Shown here one piece after another: positions 36,036 to 46,537 of a stretch of DNA of 64,000 nucleotides; positions within the stretch are counted from its first letter, which is position 1; every line of letters begins with the position of its first letter. Below the pieces are notes generated by a model. That model saw nothing but the letters and a program-made list of their open reading frames with translations, was not told the DNA's origin and did no database searches. Both the position numbers and the translations under genes were made by a program. Location: assembly GCA_963711725.1 (NCBI GenBank), contig CAVQFO010000023.1, positions 186,001 to 250,000 on the forward strand, written 5' to 3'. This stretch comes from CAVQFO01 sp963711725 (GTDB lineage: Bacteria > Pseudomonadota > Gammaproteobacteria > Nitrococcales > Aquisalimonadaceae).

Positions 36036-36305
36036 TTACTTACGCAGGCCCAGGCGCTCGATCAGGCTCTGGTAGCGGTCCCGGTCCTTGGCCTTGAGGT
36101 AGTCCAGCAGCTTGCGCCGTTGGTTGACCAGCTTCAGCAGCCCACGGCGGGAATGATGATCCTGCTTGTGGGTCGCGAAATGCTCGGTCAGATGAGCGAT
36201 ACGGTTCGACAACAAGGCGACCTGCACTTCAGGCGAGCCCGTGTCGCTGTCCGATCGCTGGAAGTCCTTGACGATCTGAGATTTTTGTTCAGGATTGAGA
36301 GACAT
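36036..36305 (-). CDS. rpsO: 30S ribosomal protein S15
   Basis: The 89-residue product is standard S15: MSLNPEQKSQIVKDFQRSDSDTGSPEVQVALLSNRI, LTEHFATHKQDHHSRRGLLKLVNQRRKLLDYLK. S15 binds 16S rRNA helix 20-22 early in 30S assembly. ATG 36305 is chosen because S15 proteins begin here; an in-frame extension upstream to 36377 is not conserved. In E. coli S15 represses its own mRNA; the 129-bp gap to truB could hold such a site but I did not identify it. Confidence 0.98.
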   Translation of the reverse strand: MSLNPEQKSQIVKDFQRSDSDTGSPEVQVALLSNRIAHLTEHFATHKQDHHSRRGLLKLVNQRRKLLDYLKAKDRDRYQSLIERLGLRK

Positions 36306-36434
36306 TAAAGGCTCCTGGCTGTTCCGTTCCCAATTCGAGAAACCGCATATTGTAGCGGCGCACCCTGGCATGAACAAGCTAACTTCGCATGCCTTCGAAT
36401 ATTTTTCCTGCCGGCCCGATTTCGGCCCGACTAC

Positions 36435-37352
36435 TCAACTGTCCGTTCGAATGAGCCGCTTGGGCGCGATGCGGCCATCGTCCATCACCCGGCCCATGCC
36501 CAAAAACGCATTCCGCTCATCGAACAATCGCACCCAGCCCTCGTGAGGCATCCGCGGCACGAACACGGGATTGCCGTGCTGCACGAAACGCGCCGCATCG
36601 GGCGCAAGCCGCACCTCCGGCCACTGGGCCAGCCCGGTCTCCACCGGTAGCAGCAGCTCGTCCAGGGCGGCCGGGCCGCTTTCCGCGACGGCTTCCAGCT
36701 GCTCCATCGTGTACATCCTCGGCTGCCCGAAGGGCCCCAATTCCAGGCGTCGCAGGGCGATCACATGGGCACCCATACCCAGGGCTTCCCCCAGGTCTTC
36801 CACCAGGGTGCGGATATACGTGCCCTTGGAGCAGTGCACTTCCAGCGTGAAGTCCCGCTCCCCGACGTCCAGCAGAGAAATGGAATGGATCGTGATCCGG
36901 CGCGGCTTGCGCTCCACTTCAACGCCCTTGCGCGCCAGCTTGTATAGCCGCTCCCCCTGATGCTTTACGGCCGAGTACATGGGCGGCACCTGATCGATCT
37001 CGCCCACGAACCCACGGGCCAGCTCCGCCACGCGCTCCGTGCTCAAACCACTGACCTCGCGGCGCACCAGGACTTCACCTTCGGCATCGCCGGTCGTGGT
37101 GGTCTCGCCCGCCCGGCAGACCACTTGGTATCGCTTGTCCGCGTCCAGCAGGAACCCGGAAATCTTGGTCGCCTCGCCGAAACATATAGGCAGCAGACCG
37201 GTCGCCAAGGGATCCAGGCTACCGGTGTGCCCGGCCTTGCGGGCACCGTAGAGCCGCTTGACCCGTTGCAGCGCCTGATTCGAGCTGCGGCCGATGGGCT
37301 TGTCCAGCAGCAAGATGCCGTCGACGCGGCGCCTCGGTGGTTTCACACTCAA
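36435..37352 (-). CDS. truB: tRNA pseudouridine-55 synthase TruB
   Basis: TruB makes pseudouridine 55 in the T-loop of tRNAs. The 305-residue product has LLLDKPIGRSSNQALQRVKRLYGARKAGHTGSLDPLATGLLPICFGEATK with the catalytic Asp in GSLDPLATG, then YQVVCRAGETTTTGDAEGE, and a PUA-like C-terminal part. The start appears to be TTG 37352 (or GTG 37346); GAGGG about 10 bases upstream fits TTG. It is 39 bp after rbfA in the usual order. Confidence 0.97.
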   Translation of the reverse strand: MSVKPPRRRVDGILLLDKPIGRSSNQALQRVKRLYGARKAGHTGSLDPLATGLLPICFGEATKISGFLLDADKRYQVVCRAGETTTTGDAEGEVLVRREVSGLSTERVAELARGFVGEIDQVPPMYSAVKHQGERLYKLARKGVEVERKPRRITIHSISLLDVGERDFTLEVHCSKGTYIRTLVEDLGEALGMGAHVIALRRLELGPFGQPRMYTMEQLEAVAESGPAALDELLLPVETGLAQWPEVRLAPDAARFVQHGNPVFVPRMPHEGWVRLFDERNAFLGMGRVMDDGRIAPKRLIRTDS

Positions 37353-37391
37353 CGGAAAACTACCCTCGAAAGAGCCGGCGGAGCGGCCGGA

Positions 37392-37763
37392 TCAATGATG
37401 CTTCTGCTCGTCTTCGGACACGGCATCGTCGATCAGCTTGGACAGCCTGGCGCCGCGGTCGAAAGACGGATCGTGGAAGAACTTGAGCGCGGGCACCGTA
37501 CGAATCTTCATACGCCGCCCCAGGGCACCTCTGAGAAAACCGGCCGCGCGGTTCAGCACCTCCACGGCGACGTCATTCTCCTCACCCTCGACGCCCAGCA
37601 CGGTGACGTAGACCTTGGCATGCGCCAGGTCGCGGGTAACCTCCACACCGGACACCGTTACGGAGCCCACCCGCGGATCGCGAATTTCGTCGCGAATCAA
37701 CTCGGCCAACTCGCGCTGAACCTGATCCGCGACCCGGCGCGTTCTGGAGAATTCCTTTGGCAT
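37392..37763 (-). CDS. rbfA: Ribosome-binding factor A
   Basis: RbfA is a KH-fold factor for late maturation of the 30S subunit and cold adaptation. The 123-residue product begins MPKEFSRTRRVADQVQRELAELIRDEIRDPRVG and has VTVSGVEVTRDLAHAKVYVTVLG and LGRRMKIRTVPALKFFHDPSFDRGARLSKLID, all typical. Length is normal. It begins 15 bp after infB, and the gene order infB-rbfA-truB is conserved. Confidence 0.97.
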   Translation of the reverse strand: MPKEFSRTRRVADQVQRELAELIRDEIRDPRVGSVTVSGVEVTRDLAHAKVYVTVLGVEGEENDVAVEVLNRAAGFLRGALGRRMKIRTVPALKFFHDPSFDRGARLSKLIDDAVSEDEQKHH

Positions 37764-37778
37764 TAATTCACCTGGAGC

Positions 37779-40391
<2,613 letters not shown>

Positions 40392-40536
40392 GTTCCACAT
40401 ACTCCCCGGGTCCGGTTCGCAGGCTTGGGCCGCGATCCACCATGCCCGATTGGACTTGTTCCGGACGGCCCCAGGCCGCCCCTGCAATTCAAAAACCTTC
40501 GCGAAGCGGCCCCGCCGCCTCGACCGTCATGCCCTC

Positions 40537-42024
40537 TTACTGTTCGGCGAACCAGGGTTCGCGGGCCTTCATGATCAGCGCGGCCGCCCGTTCCTCGTCC
40601 AGGCCGGCGGCCTCGACCAGATCGTCTACCGACTGCTCGGCCAAATCCTCCATGGTCACGATTCCCTTGCCCGCCAGTTGGAAGGCCAGTTCGCGATCCA
40701 TGCCTTCCATCCCCAGCAGATCCTCGGCCGGCTCGCCGCCGGTCTGCTCTTCGCTGGCGATCATCTGGGTCAGCAGCGCGTCGCGCGCCCGGGAGCGGAG
40801 CTCCTCGACGATGTCCTCATCGAACTCCTCGATCTCCATGAGCTCGCTGGTGGGCACATAGGCGATTTCCTCCAGGCTGGAGAACCCCTCCTGCACCAGA
40901 ATCGCGGCAACCTCCTCATCCACGCTCAGGGCGTTCATGAAGGTTTCCTGGGTCTGCCGCGCCTCGGCCTCGCTCTTGGCCTCGGCATCTTCGGCGGTCA
41001 TGACGTTCAATTCCCAACCGGCCAGCTCACTGGCCAGGCGTACGTTCTGCCCGCCCCGGCCGATGGCCTGGGACAGCTGTTCCTCGTCCACCGCGATATC
41101 CATTGAATGACTGTCCTCGTCCACCACGATGGACTGGACTTCCGCGGGCGCCATGGCATTGATCACGAACTGGGCCGGATTCTCGTCCCAGAGGATGATG
41201 TCGATGCGCTCGCCCGAAAGCTCGTTGGAGACCGCCTGAACCCGGGAACCCCGCATGCCCACGCAAGCCCCCACCGGATCGATGCGCGGATCGTTGGAGC
41301 GCACCGCAATCTTCGCCCGCAGGCCCGGATCGCGCGCGGCACCGAGAATGTCGATCAACTCCTGACCCACCTCCGGCACTTCCAGCTTGAACAGTTCGAT
41401 CAGGAACTGGGGCGCGGTGCGGGACACGAACAACTGCGGGCCGCGGGACTCGGCGCGCACTTCCTTGAGGTAGCCGCGAACGCGGTCGCCGGGGCGAACG
41501 GCTTCGCGGGGAATCATGTCCTCGCGCGGGATGAACGCCTCGGCGTTATTGCCCAGATCCAGATAGAGGTTCCCGCGCTCCACGCGCTTGACGATACCGG
41601 TCACCAGCTCGCCCACGCGATTGCCGTACGCCTCCACGACCTTGGCCCGTTCCGCCTCGCGCACCTTCTGCACGATGACCTGCTTGGCCGTCTGCGCGGC
41701 GATACGCCCGAAGGCGACGGATTCCATGGGCTCTTCGATGTAATCGCCCACTTCCACGCCGGGCTTCTGCTCGCGGGCCTCGGACAGATGGATCTGCTGC
41801 TCCGGAAACTCCAGCTCTTCCTCGTCGTCCACCACCAACCAGCGGCGGAACGTGGAATAGTCGCCGTTCTTGCGGTCCACGTGGACCCGCACGTCCACTT
41901 CCTCGGGATAGCGCTTCTTGGTTGCCGACGCCAGCGCCGCCTCGATCGCCTCGACGATCACCTCTTTGTCGACGCCCTTTTCGTTGGAAATGGCGTCAAC
42001 CACCAATAGGACTTCTTTACTCAT
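40537..42024 (-). CDS. nusA: Transcription termination/antitermination protein NusA
   Basis: NusA binds RNA polymerase and modulates pausing, termination and antitermination. The 495-residue product has the N-terminal domain (LLVVDAISNEKGVDKEVIVEAIEAALASATKKRY), an S1 domain (ELVTGIVKRVERGNLYLDLGNNAEAFIPREDM), two KH domains (DPVGACVGMRGSRVQAVSNELSGERIDIILW; IAVDEEQLSQAIGRGGQNVRLASELAGW) and two acidic C-terminal repeats, as in E. coli. It starts 24 bp after rimP. It may regulate its own operon through the terminators before rimP. Confidence 0.98.
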   Translation of the reverse strand: MSKEVLLVVDAISNEKGVDKEVIVEAIEAALASATKKRYPEEVDVRVHVDRKNGDYSTFRRWLVVDDEEELEFPEQQIHLSEAREQKPGVEVGDYIEEPMESVAFGRIAAQTAKQVIVQKVREAERAKVVEAYGNRVGELVTGIVKRVERGNLYLDLGNNAEAFIPREDMIPREAVRPGDRVRGYLKEVRAESRGPQLFVSRTAPQFLIELFKLEVPEVGQELIDILGAARDPGLRAKIAVRSNDPRIDPVGACVGMRGSRVQAVSNELSGERIDIILWDENPAQFVINAMAPAEVQSIVVDEDSHSMDIAVDEEQLSQAIGRGGQNVRLASELAGWELNVMTAEDAEAKSEAEARQTQETFMNALSVDEEVAAILVQEGFSSLEEIAYVPTSELMEIEEFDEDIVEELRSRARDALLTQMIASEEQTGGEPAEDLLGMEGMDRELAFQLAGKGIVTMEDLAEQSVDDLVEAAGLDEERAAALIMKAREPWFAEQ

Positions 42025-42048
42025 GCGCCCGTCTCCACCTCACCCGAA

Positions 42049-42504
42049 TCAGAATTCGGGGACTAGATTCGATTTCTCGATTTGCGCGAGTGGAATTTCC
42101 ACCTCGTCGCCGTTTTCCCGCAGCAGCACGTTGCCGTCGCGCACGCCCAGCAGCTCGCCCTTGAACTTGCGCCGGCCCTGCCACATGCCCGCCAGCCGCA
42201 CCTTGATGGTGGCGCCGGCGAACCGTTCGTAATCCGCACTCTTGAACAGCGGCCGATCCAGGCCCGGCGAGGAAATCTCCAGCCGATACTGCCCCGGAAT
42301 CGGGTCCTCCACGTCGAGCACGCCGCTCAACTGGTGACTGACCGCCTCGCAATCGCCGAGATTGATGCCGGGCTCGTTGTCGATATAGACCCGCAGCAGC
42401 GAGCCGCGCGTATTGGGCAGATATTCCACCCCGACCAGCTCGTAGCCCATACCGGTGACCACCGGCTCTATCAACTCGTTTAACGTCTTGCTGACTGCGG
42501 TCAT
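42049..42504 (-). CDS. rimP: Ribosome maturation factor RimP
   Basis: RimP assists early 30S assembly. The 151-residue product has the typical parts VTGMGYELVGVEYLPNTRGSLLRVYID, GINLGDCEAVSHQLSGVLDVEDPIPGQYRLEISSPGLDRPL and the Sm-like C-terminal domain (GELLGVRDGNVLLRENGDEVEIPLAQIEKSNLVPEF). ATG 42504 (MTAVSKTL) is chosen; a frame extending to 42537 would overlap a terminator hairpin. First protein gene of the rimP-nusA-infB operon. Confidence 0.95.
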   Translation of the reverse strand: MTAVSKTLNELIEPVVTGMGYELVGVEYLPNTRGSLLRVYIDNEPGINLGDCEAVSHQLSGVLDVEDPIPGQYRLEISSPGLDRPLFKSADYERFAGATIKVRLAGMWQGRRKFKGELLGVRDGNVLLRENGDEVEIPLAQIEKSNLVPEF

Positions 42505-42522
42505 CGCTCCGCCGATACAAAC

Positions 42523-42545
42523 AAAAAATGGGCCCAAGGCCCATT
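42523..42545 (-). terminator. Intrinsic terminator just upstream of rimP
   Basis: Minus strand: AATGGGCC, loop TTG, GGCCCATT, then TTTTTT (42528-42523). It ends only about 18 bases before the rimP start, so it must be read through for the operon to be expressed, as in an attenuator. Confidence 0.75.
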
Positions 42546-42605
42546 CCCACGAACAGCGCTCAGACCCGCGTCAAACGACCGCGCGGAGCGCTCACTGTAA
42601 CCGTT

Positions 42606-42624
42606 GACTCCGCCAGGCGGAGTC
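42606..42624. other. Perfect hairpin between the two leader terminators
   Basis: GACTCCGCC and GGCGGAGTC are exact inverse copies around a single base. In RNA the loop must open by at least one pair. Could be a processing site (RNase III type) in the rimP leader. Confidence 0.5.
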
Positions 42625-42659
42625 CCGGGCCTTCCTGACGCACGCCTCGGGAGACGTAC

Positions 42660-42684
42660 AAAAAAGGGCCGCGAGCGGCCCTTT
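42660..42684 (-). terminator. Intrinsic terminator after the initiator tRNA
   Basis: Minus strand: AAAGGGCCGC and GCGGCCCTTT form a 10-bp stem with a two-base centre, followed by TTTTTT. It begins 9 bp after the tRNA CCA end. Confidence 0.85.
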
Positions 42685-42692
42685 CCGGTATC

Positions 42693-42769
42693 TGGTAGCG
42701 GGGGCAGGATTTGAACCTGCGACCTTCGGGTTATGAGCCCGACGAGCTGCCAGACTGCTCCACCCCGCA
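42693..42769 (-). tRNA. metY: Initiator tRNA-fMet (CAT)
   Basis: A 77-base cloverleaf with encoded CCA and anticodon CAT. Initiator marks: three G-C pairs in the anticodon stem (CGGG-CTCATAA-CCCG), the A11-U24 pair in the D stem, and no pair at positions 1-72. Here bases 1 and 72 are both U, in place of the usual C1 and A72. The position before rimP matches metY of E. coli. A good promoter lies just upstream. Confidence 0.92.
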
Positions 42770-42783
42770 ACTGACTGGCGCGT

Positions 42784-42812
42784 ATTCTAACGACTCCGAC
42801 CCCTTTTGACAA
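42784..42812 (-). promoter_or_regulatory. Sigma-70 promoter of tRNA-fMet/rimP operon
   Basis: Minus strand TTGTCA (42812-42807), 17-bp spacer, TAGAAT (42789-42784). The -10 ends 15 bp before the tRNA 5' end. Confidence 0.75.
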
Positions 42813-43044
42813 GGCGATTTCCGGGCCGTTTCTGACGCCACCGCTTTGGCGCCTCAATATGACAATACGGACTCGGAAATAGTTCCTGGCTGGCGGTGAC
42901 TTAGCCTGGAGCGGCTACGGAAACGGGAGCGCGGCCCAAACGGCCCGCGGTTTCATCAAGTGGCGTTGGCTATCCGCTCCGTACAACTGAAATTCCGTCC
43001 CCGTCCGCGCGCTTCCCGCTTCGCCCGCCAAGCGACGCAGCCTG

Positions 43045-43365
43045 CTAGCGCCGTTTGGCGAGGTGTCTCTTCAGATCGTAGCGGTAGATAAAGCCCGGCA
43101 GGGCAAAGACCACAAACAGGCACAAAGTGGACACGTAGAACACCCAATCCTTGGCGTAGACGCTGCCCGTGACCCGGTATTCCAGCCCCACGCCCAGAGC
43201 GCCCACCACGAAGTAGAGGATGAGCCACTCCAGCAAGCGCAACCAGACCGACTTGCCGCTGGCGGGCGACGGCCAGACGAACAACACCCGTTCGCTGAAC
43301 CACGGCAGGTTGGCCGCGACGAAGGCCAGAACGAGAAGCAGGATGACAGCGGTATTCTGGCTCAT
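43045..43365 (-). CDS. DUF2818 membrane protein linked to complex I
   Basis: The product is 106 residues with three hydrophobic helices: AVILLLVLAFVAANLPWF, LLEWLILYFVVGALGVGLEY and WVFYVSTLCLFVVFALPGFIYRY, and a basic end DLKRHLAKRR. It matches the DUF2818 family, which is found after nuoN in several beta- and gammaproteobacteria. Function unknown; position suggests assembly or accessory role for complex I. It follows nuoN by 82 bp and is probably the last gene of the operon. Between its end and the tRNA, 42813-43044 shows no gene. Confidence 0.85.
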   Translation of the reverse strand: MSQNTAVILLLVLAFVAANLPWFSERVLFVWPSPASGKSVWLRLLEWLILYFVVGALGVGLEYRVTGSVYAKDWVFYVSTLCLFVVFALPGFIYRYDLKRHLAKRR

Positions 43366-43447
43366 GGAAACACAACGGGCCGGACTGCGACCGAAGCGGC
43401 GCCCGCCGCCGGAGGGCGGGCCGCGTCAGCAATGGCGCGAAGCGGCC

Positions 43448-44887
43448 TCAACCGACCGCGGCCACGCACACGGCAATGAGATAGCCGGGGAAAATGCCCA
43501 GACCCAGCACCGCGAGGCCGTTCAAAGCCAGCACCGTGCGGAATCCGCCGGAGGCCACCAAGGCGGGTGTCTCCGCCTCGGCCCGATCGAAGTAAACGAC
43601 CTTCAACACCCGCAGATAGTAGAAAGCGCCGATGGCGGCGAATACCACGGCCACGATGGCCAGCCAGACCATGTTCACATCCACCACCGATTGCAGCACC
43701 AGCCACTTGGCATAGAAGCCCACGGTACCGGGCACGCCGGTCATGGAGAACATCAACACCAGCATGACGAATGCGAACAGCGGGCTGCGGTCGTTGAGTC
43801 CGCGCAGGTCTTCAATGCGATCGGCTTCGAAGCCCTTGCGCCCCAACAGGATGACCACGCCGAAGGCGCCCGCGGCCATGAGTCCGTAGGTAACGGCGTA
43901 GAACAGCGCCGCGCTGTAGCCATCCGTGGTGCCGGCGATCAGGCCCAACAGGATGAAGCCCACGTGAGAGATCGTCGAATAGGCCAGCATGCGTTTGATG
44001 TTGGTCTGCACCAGGGCGAAGATATTGCCCACCCCCAGGGAGAGCACCGCCAGAACGCTGACCATCGCTTGCCAATGACCCATCAGCGGACCCAGGCCCT
44101 CGGCGATCAGCCGCATGAACAGCGCGACCGCCGCCACCTTGGGGCCGGAACCGATAAACAGCGTCACGGGCGTGGGGGCACCTTCGTAGACGTCGGGAAT
44201 CCACATGTGGAACGGTACGGCGCCGAACTTGAAGGCCACACCCACGAGGATGAAGGTCAGACCGAAGACCAGCAGCAACGGGTCCCCGGATTGGCCCGCG
44301 GCCTGGGCGATCTGACCCAAATCCAGCGAGCCGGTGGCGCCGTAGACCATGGACATGCCATAGAGCAGCATGCCGGAGGCCAGCGCACCCAACACGAAGT
44401 ACTTCATGGCCGCCTCGGAACCGATCTTCGAGTCGCGATCGATGGCCACCATGGCATAGAGGCACAGCGACAACAGTTCCAGACCCAGATACATGGTCAG
44501 CATGCTATGGGCCGAGGCCATGACGAACATGCCCAGCAGCGCGAATAACCCCAGGACGTAAAACTCGGATTTCATCAGGTTGCGGTCGCGCAGGTAATCC
44601 CGCGAGTAGGCAAAGGCGAGGAAGGTCAGCACCGCCATGGCCACCTTCATGACCACCGCCATGGAATCGGCGATATAGGTACCGCTGAAGCCGATCTCCT
44701 GGACCCCCCACTGGCCGTGAATAGCCGCGTACACCGCGCCCGCCAGCGTAAGCTGGCTCAGCAGGTAGGCGGCCTTGCGGTCCGGATCGTTCACGAACAG
44801 ATCCACCACCAGCACCACGCAGGCCATGGCGAGCAGCCAGATCTCGGGACCGGCCAGCCACAGATGGGGCATTTCAAAGGTCGTCAT
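43448..44887 (-). CDS. nuoN: NADH-quinone oxidoreductase subunit N
   Basis: A proton-pumping antiporter-like membrane subunit of complex I. The 479-residue product has about 14 helices and the core segment MLLYGMSMVYGATGSLDL, VAFKFGAVPFHMWIPDVYEGAPTPVTLFIGSGPKVAA with the conserved Lys in FKFGAVPFH, and IKRMLAYSTISHVGF. Start ATG 44887. It follows nuoM by 58 bp. Confidence 0.97.
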   Translation of the reverse strand: MTTFEMPHLWLAGPEIWLLAMACVVLVVDLFVNDPDRKAAYLLSQLTLAGAVYAAIHGQWGVQEIGFSGTYIADSMAVVMKVAMAVLTFLAFAYSRDYLRDRNLMKSEFYVLGLFALLGMFVMASAHSMLTMYLGLELLSLCLYAMVAIDRDSKIGSEAAMKYFVLGALASGMLLYGMSMVYGATGSLDLGQIAQAAGQSGDPLLLVFGLTFILVGVAFKFGAVPFHMWIPDVYEGAPTPVTLFIGSGPKVAAVALFMRLIAEGLGPLMGHWQAMVSVLAVLSLGVGNIFALVQTNIKRMLAYSTISHVGFILLGLIAGTTDGYSAALFYAVTYGLMAAGAFGVVILLGRKGFEADRIEDLRGLNDRSPLFAFVMLVLMFSMTGVPGTVGFYAKWLVLQSVVDVNMVWLAIVAVVFAAIGAFYYLRVLKVVYFDRAEAETPALVASGGFRTVLALNGLAVLGLGIFPGYLIAVCVAAVG

Positions 44888-44945
44888 ACGGTTTCCTCGG
44901 ACTTCAGTGCTTTGCGCATCGTTTCCGACATCATTTGTTGGGCCC

Positions 44946-46454
44946 CTAACCCACCACGTGATGCAGCAGGTTGGCCAGGGACGGCTCGATCACCCGGACC
45001 AGCGGCTCCGGCCACAGGCCCACGGCCAAAACGGCTACGGCCAGCAGACCCAATACCAGCATTTCCCGGGCGTTCACATCCTTGAGCTGGGCGACTTCCT
45101 CGTTGGCGACCTCGCCGTAGACCACGCGCTTGATCATCCACAGGGTGTAGGCCGCGCCCAGGATCAGGGTCAGGCCGGCAATGGCGGCATACCAGAAGCT
45201 GGCCTTGAAGCTCGCCAGAATCACCATGAACTCGCCCACGAAGCCGGAGGTGCCCGGCAGGCCCGCGTTGGCCATGGCGAACAGGACGAAGAAGGCCGCG
45301 AAAATCGGCATCTTGTTGGCGACACCGCCGTAATCCGCAATCTTGCGGGTGTGCATGCGGTCGTAGAGCACGCCCACGCACAGGAACATGGCGCCTGACA
45401 CGAAGCCGTGGGAGATCATCTGCACGGTGCCGCCTTCCATCGCCATCAGCGCGCCGGCATGGCCGGTGCCGTAGTTGGCCACGATATCGAAGATGACGAA
45501 GAACCCCAGGGTCACAAAGCCCATATGGGCAATGGACGAATAGGCGATCAGCTTCTTCATGTCCTGCTGCATCATGGCCACCAGGCCGATGTAGACCACG
45601 GCGATCAGCGACAGACCGATGATCAGCCAGTCAAGCTGCAGGCTGGCCTCCGGGGCGATGGGCAGGCTGAAACGCAGGAAACCGTAGCCACCAATCTTCA
45701 GCATGATGGCCGCCAGGATCACGGAACCGCCGGTGGGTGCCTCCACGTGGGCGTCGGGCAGCCAGGTATGCACCGGCCACATGGGCACCTTCACCGCGAA
45801 GGCGGCCAGGAATGCCAGGAACAGCCACACCTGCACCCCGCCGGGCAGCGAAAGCTGCTGCATATCCAGGATGCTGAAGCTGCCGGCCTGGTAGTGCAGA
45901 TAGATCAGGGCGACCAGCATGAGCACGGAGCCCACGAAGGTATAGAGAAAGAACTTGATGGTGGCGTAGATGCGGTTGGCCCCGCCCCAGATGCCGATGA
46001 TCAGGAACATCGGCACCAGCATGGCTTCCCAGAACACGTAGAACAGGATGGCGTCCAGGGCGCTGAACACGCCGACCATCACGCCTTCCATGATCAGGAA
46101 GGCGGCCAGGTATTGGGAGGCACGGTACTGAATCACTTCCCAGCCCGCGATCACGACCAGGATGGTGCTGAAGGTGGTCAGGACGATCAGCGGCATGGAG
46201 ATGCCGTCCACGCCCAGGTGGTAGTTCACCCCGAACACCCCGATCCAGGGGTGCAGCTCCTGGAACTGCATGTCCGGTGTTCCCAACTGGAAGCCCGTCC
46301 ACAGCCCGAGGCTCAACAGGAAGGTGACCACGGCGATCAACAGCGCCACCCAGCGCGCGGCTGCGGGCTGTTTGTCCCCGACGGCGAGCACAACGACTCC
46401 GCCGACGATGGGCAACCAGATCAGTAGGCTCAGCAAAGGCCAGGCGTCAGACAT
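44946..46454 (-). CDS. nuoM: NADH-quinone oxidoreductase subunit M
   Basis: A proton-pumping membrane subunit of complex I. The 502-residue product carries YHLGVDGISMPLI, FYVFWEAMLVPMFLIIGIWGG with the pump Glu, AFAVKVPMWPVHTWLPDAHVEAPTGGSVILAAIMLKIGGYG with the conserved Lys, and MKKLIAYSSIAHMGFV. Start ATG 46454. It lies 83 bp after nuoL. Confidence 0.97.
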   Translation of the reverse strand: MSDAWPLLSLLIWLPIVGGVVVLAVGDKQPAAARWVALLIAVVTFLLSLGLWTGFQLGTPDMQFQELHPWIGVFGVNYHLGVDGISMPLIVLTTFSTILVVIAGWEVIQYRASQYLAAFLIMEGVMVGVFSALDAILFYVFWEAMLVPMFLIIGIWGGANRIYATIKFFLYTFVGSVLMLVALIYLHYQAGSFSILDMQQLSLPGGVQVWLFLAFLAAFAVKVPMWPVHTWLPDAHVEAPTGGSVILAAIMLKIGGYGFLRFSLPIAPEASLQLDWLIIGLSLIAVVYIGLVAMMQQDMKKLIAYSSIAHMGFVTLGFFVIFDIVANYGTGHAGALMAMEGGTVQMISHGFVSGAMFLCVGVLYDRMHTRKIADYGGVANKMPIFAAFFVLFAMANAGLPGTSGFVGEFMVILASFKASFWYAAIAGLTLILGAAYTLWMIKRVVYGEVANEEVAQLKDVNAREMLVLGLLAVAVLAVGLWPEPLVRVIEPSLANLLHHVVG

Positions 46455-46537
46455 CCGTCACTTCCTTAACCGCGTTTATTCACACATCGCCGGCCCACCG
46501 GGCCGGCACGATTTGTTATCAACCAGGGGCCGAAACC

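Noticed and set aside
33858..36308. An 816-codon plus-strand frame opposite pnp and rpsO
   Set aside because: Codon-phase artefact of GC-rich genes; it spans two well-established minus-strand genes and their gap.
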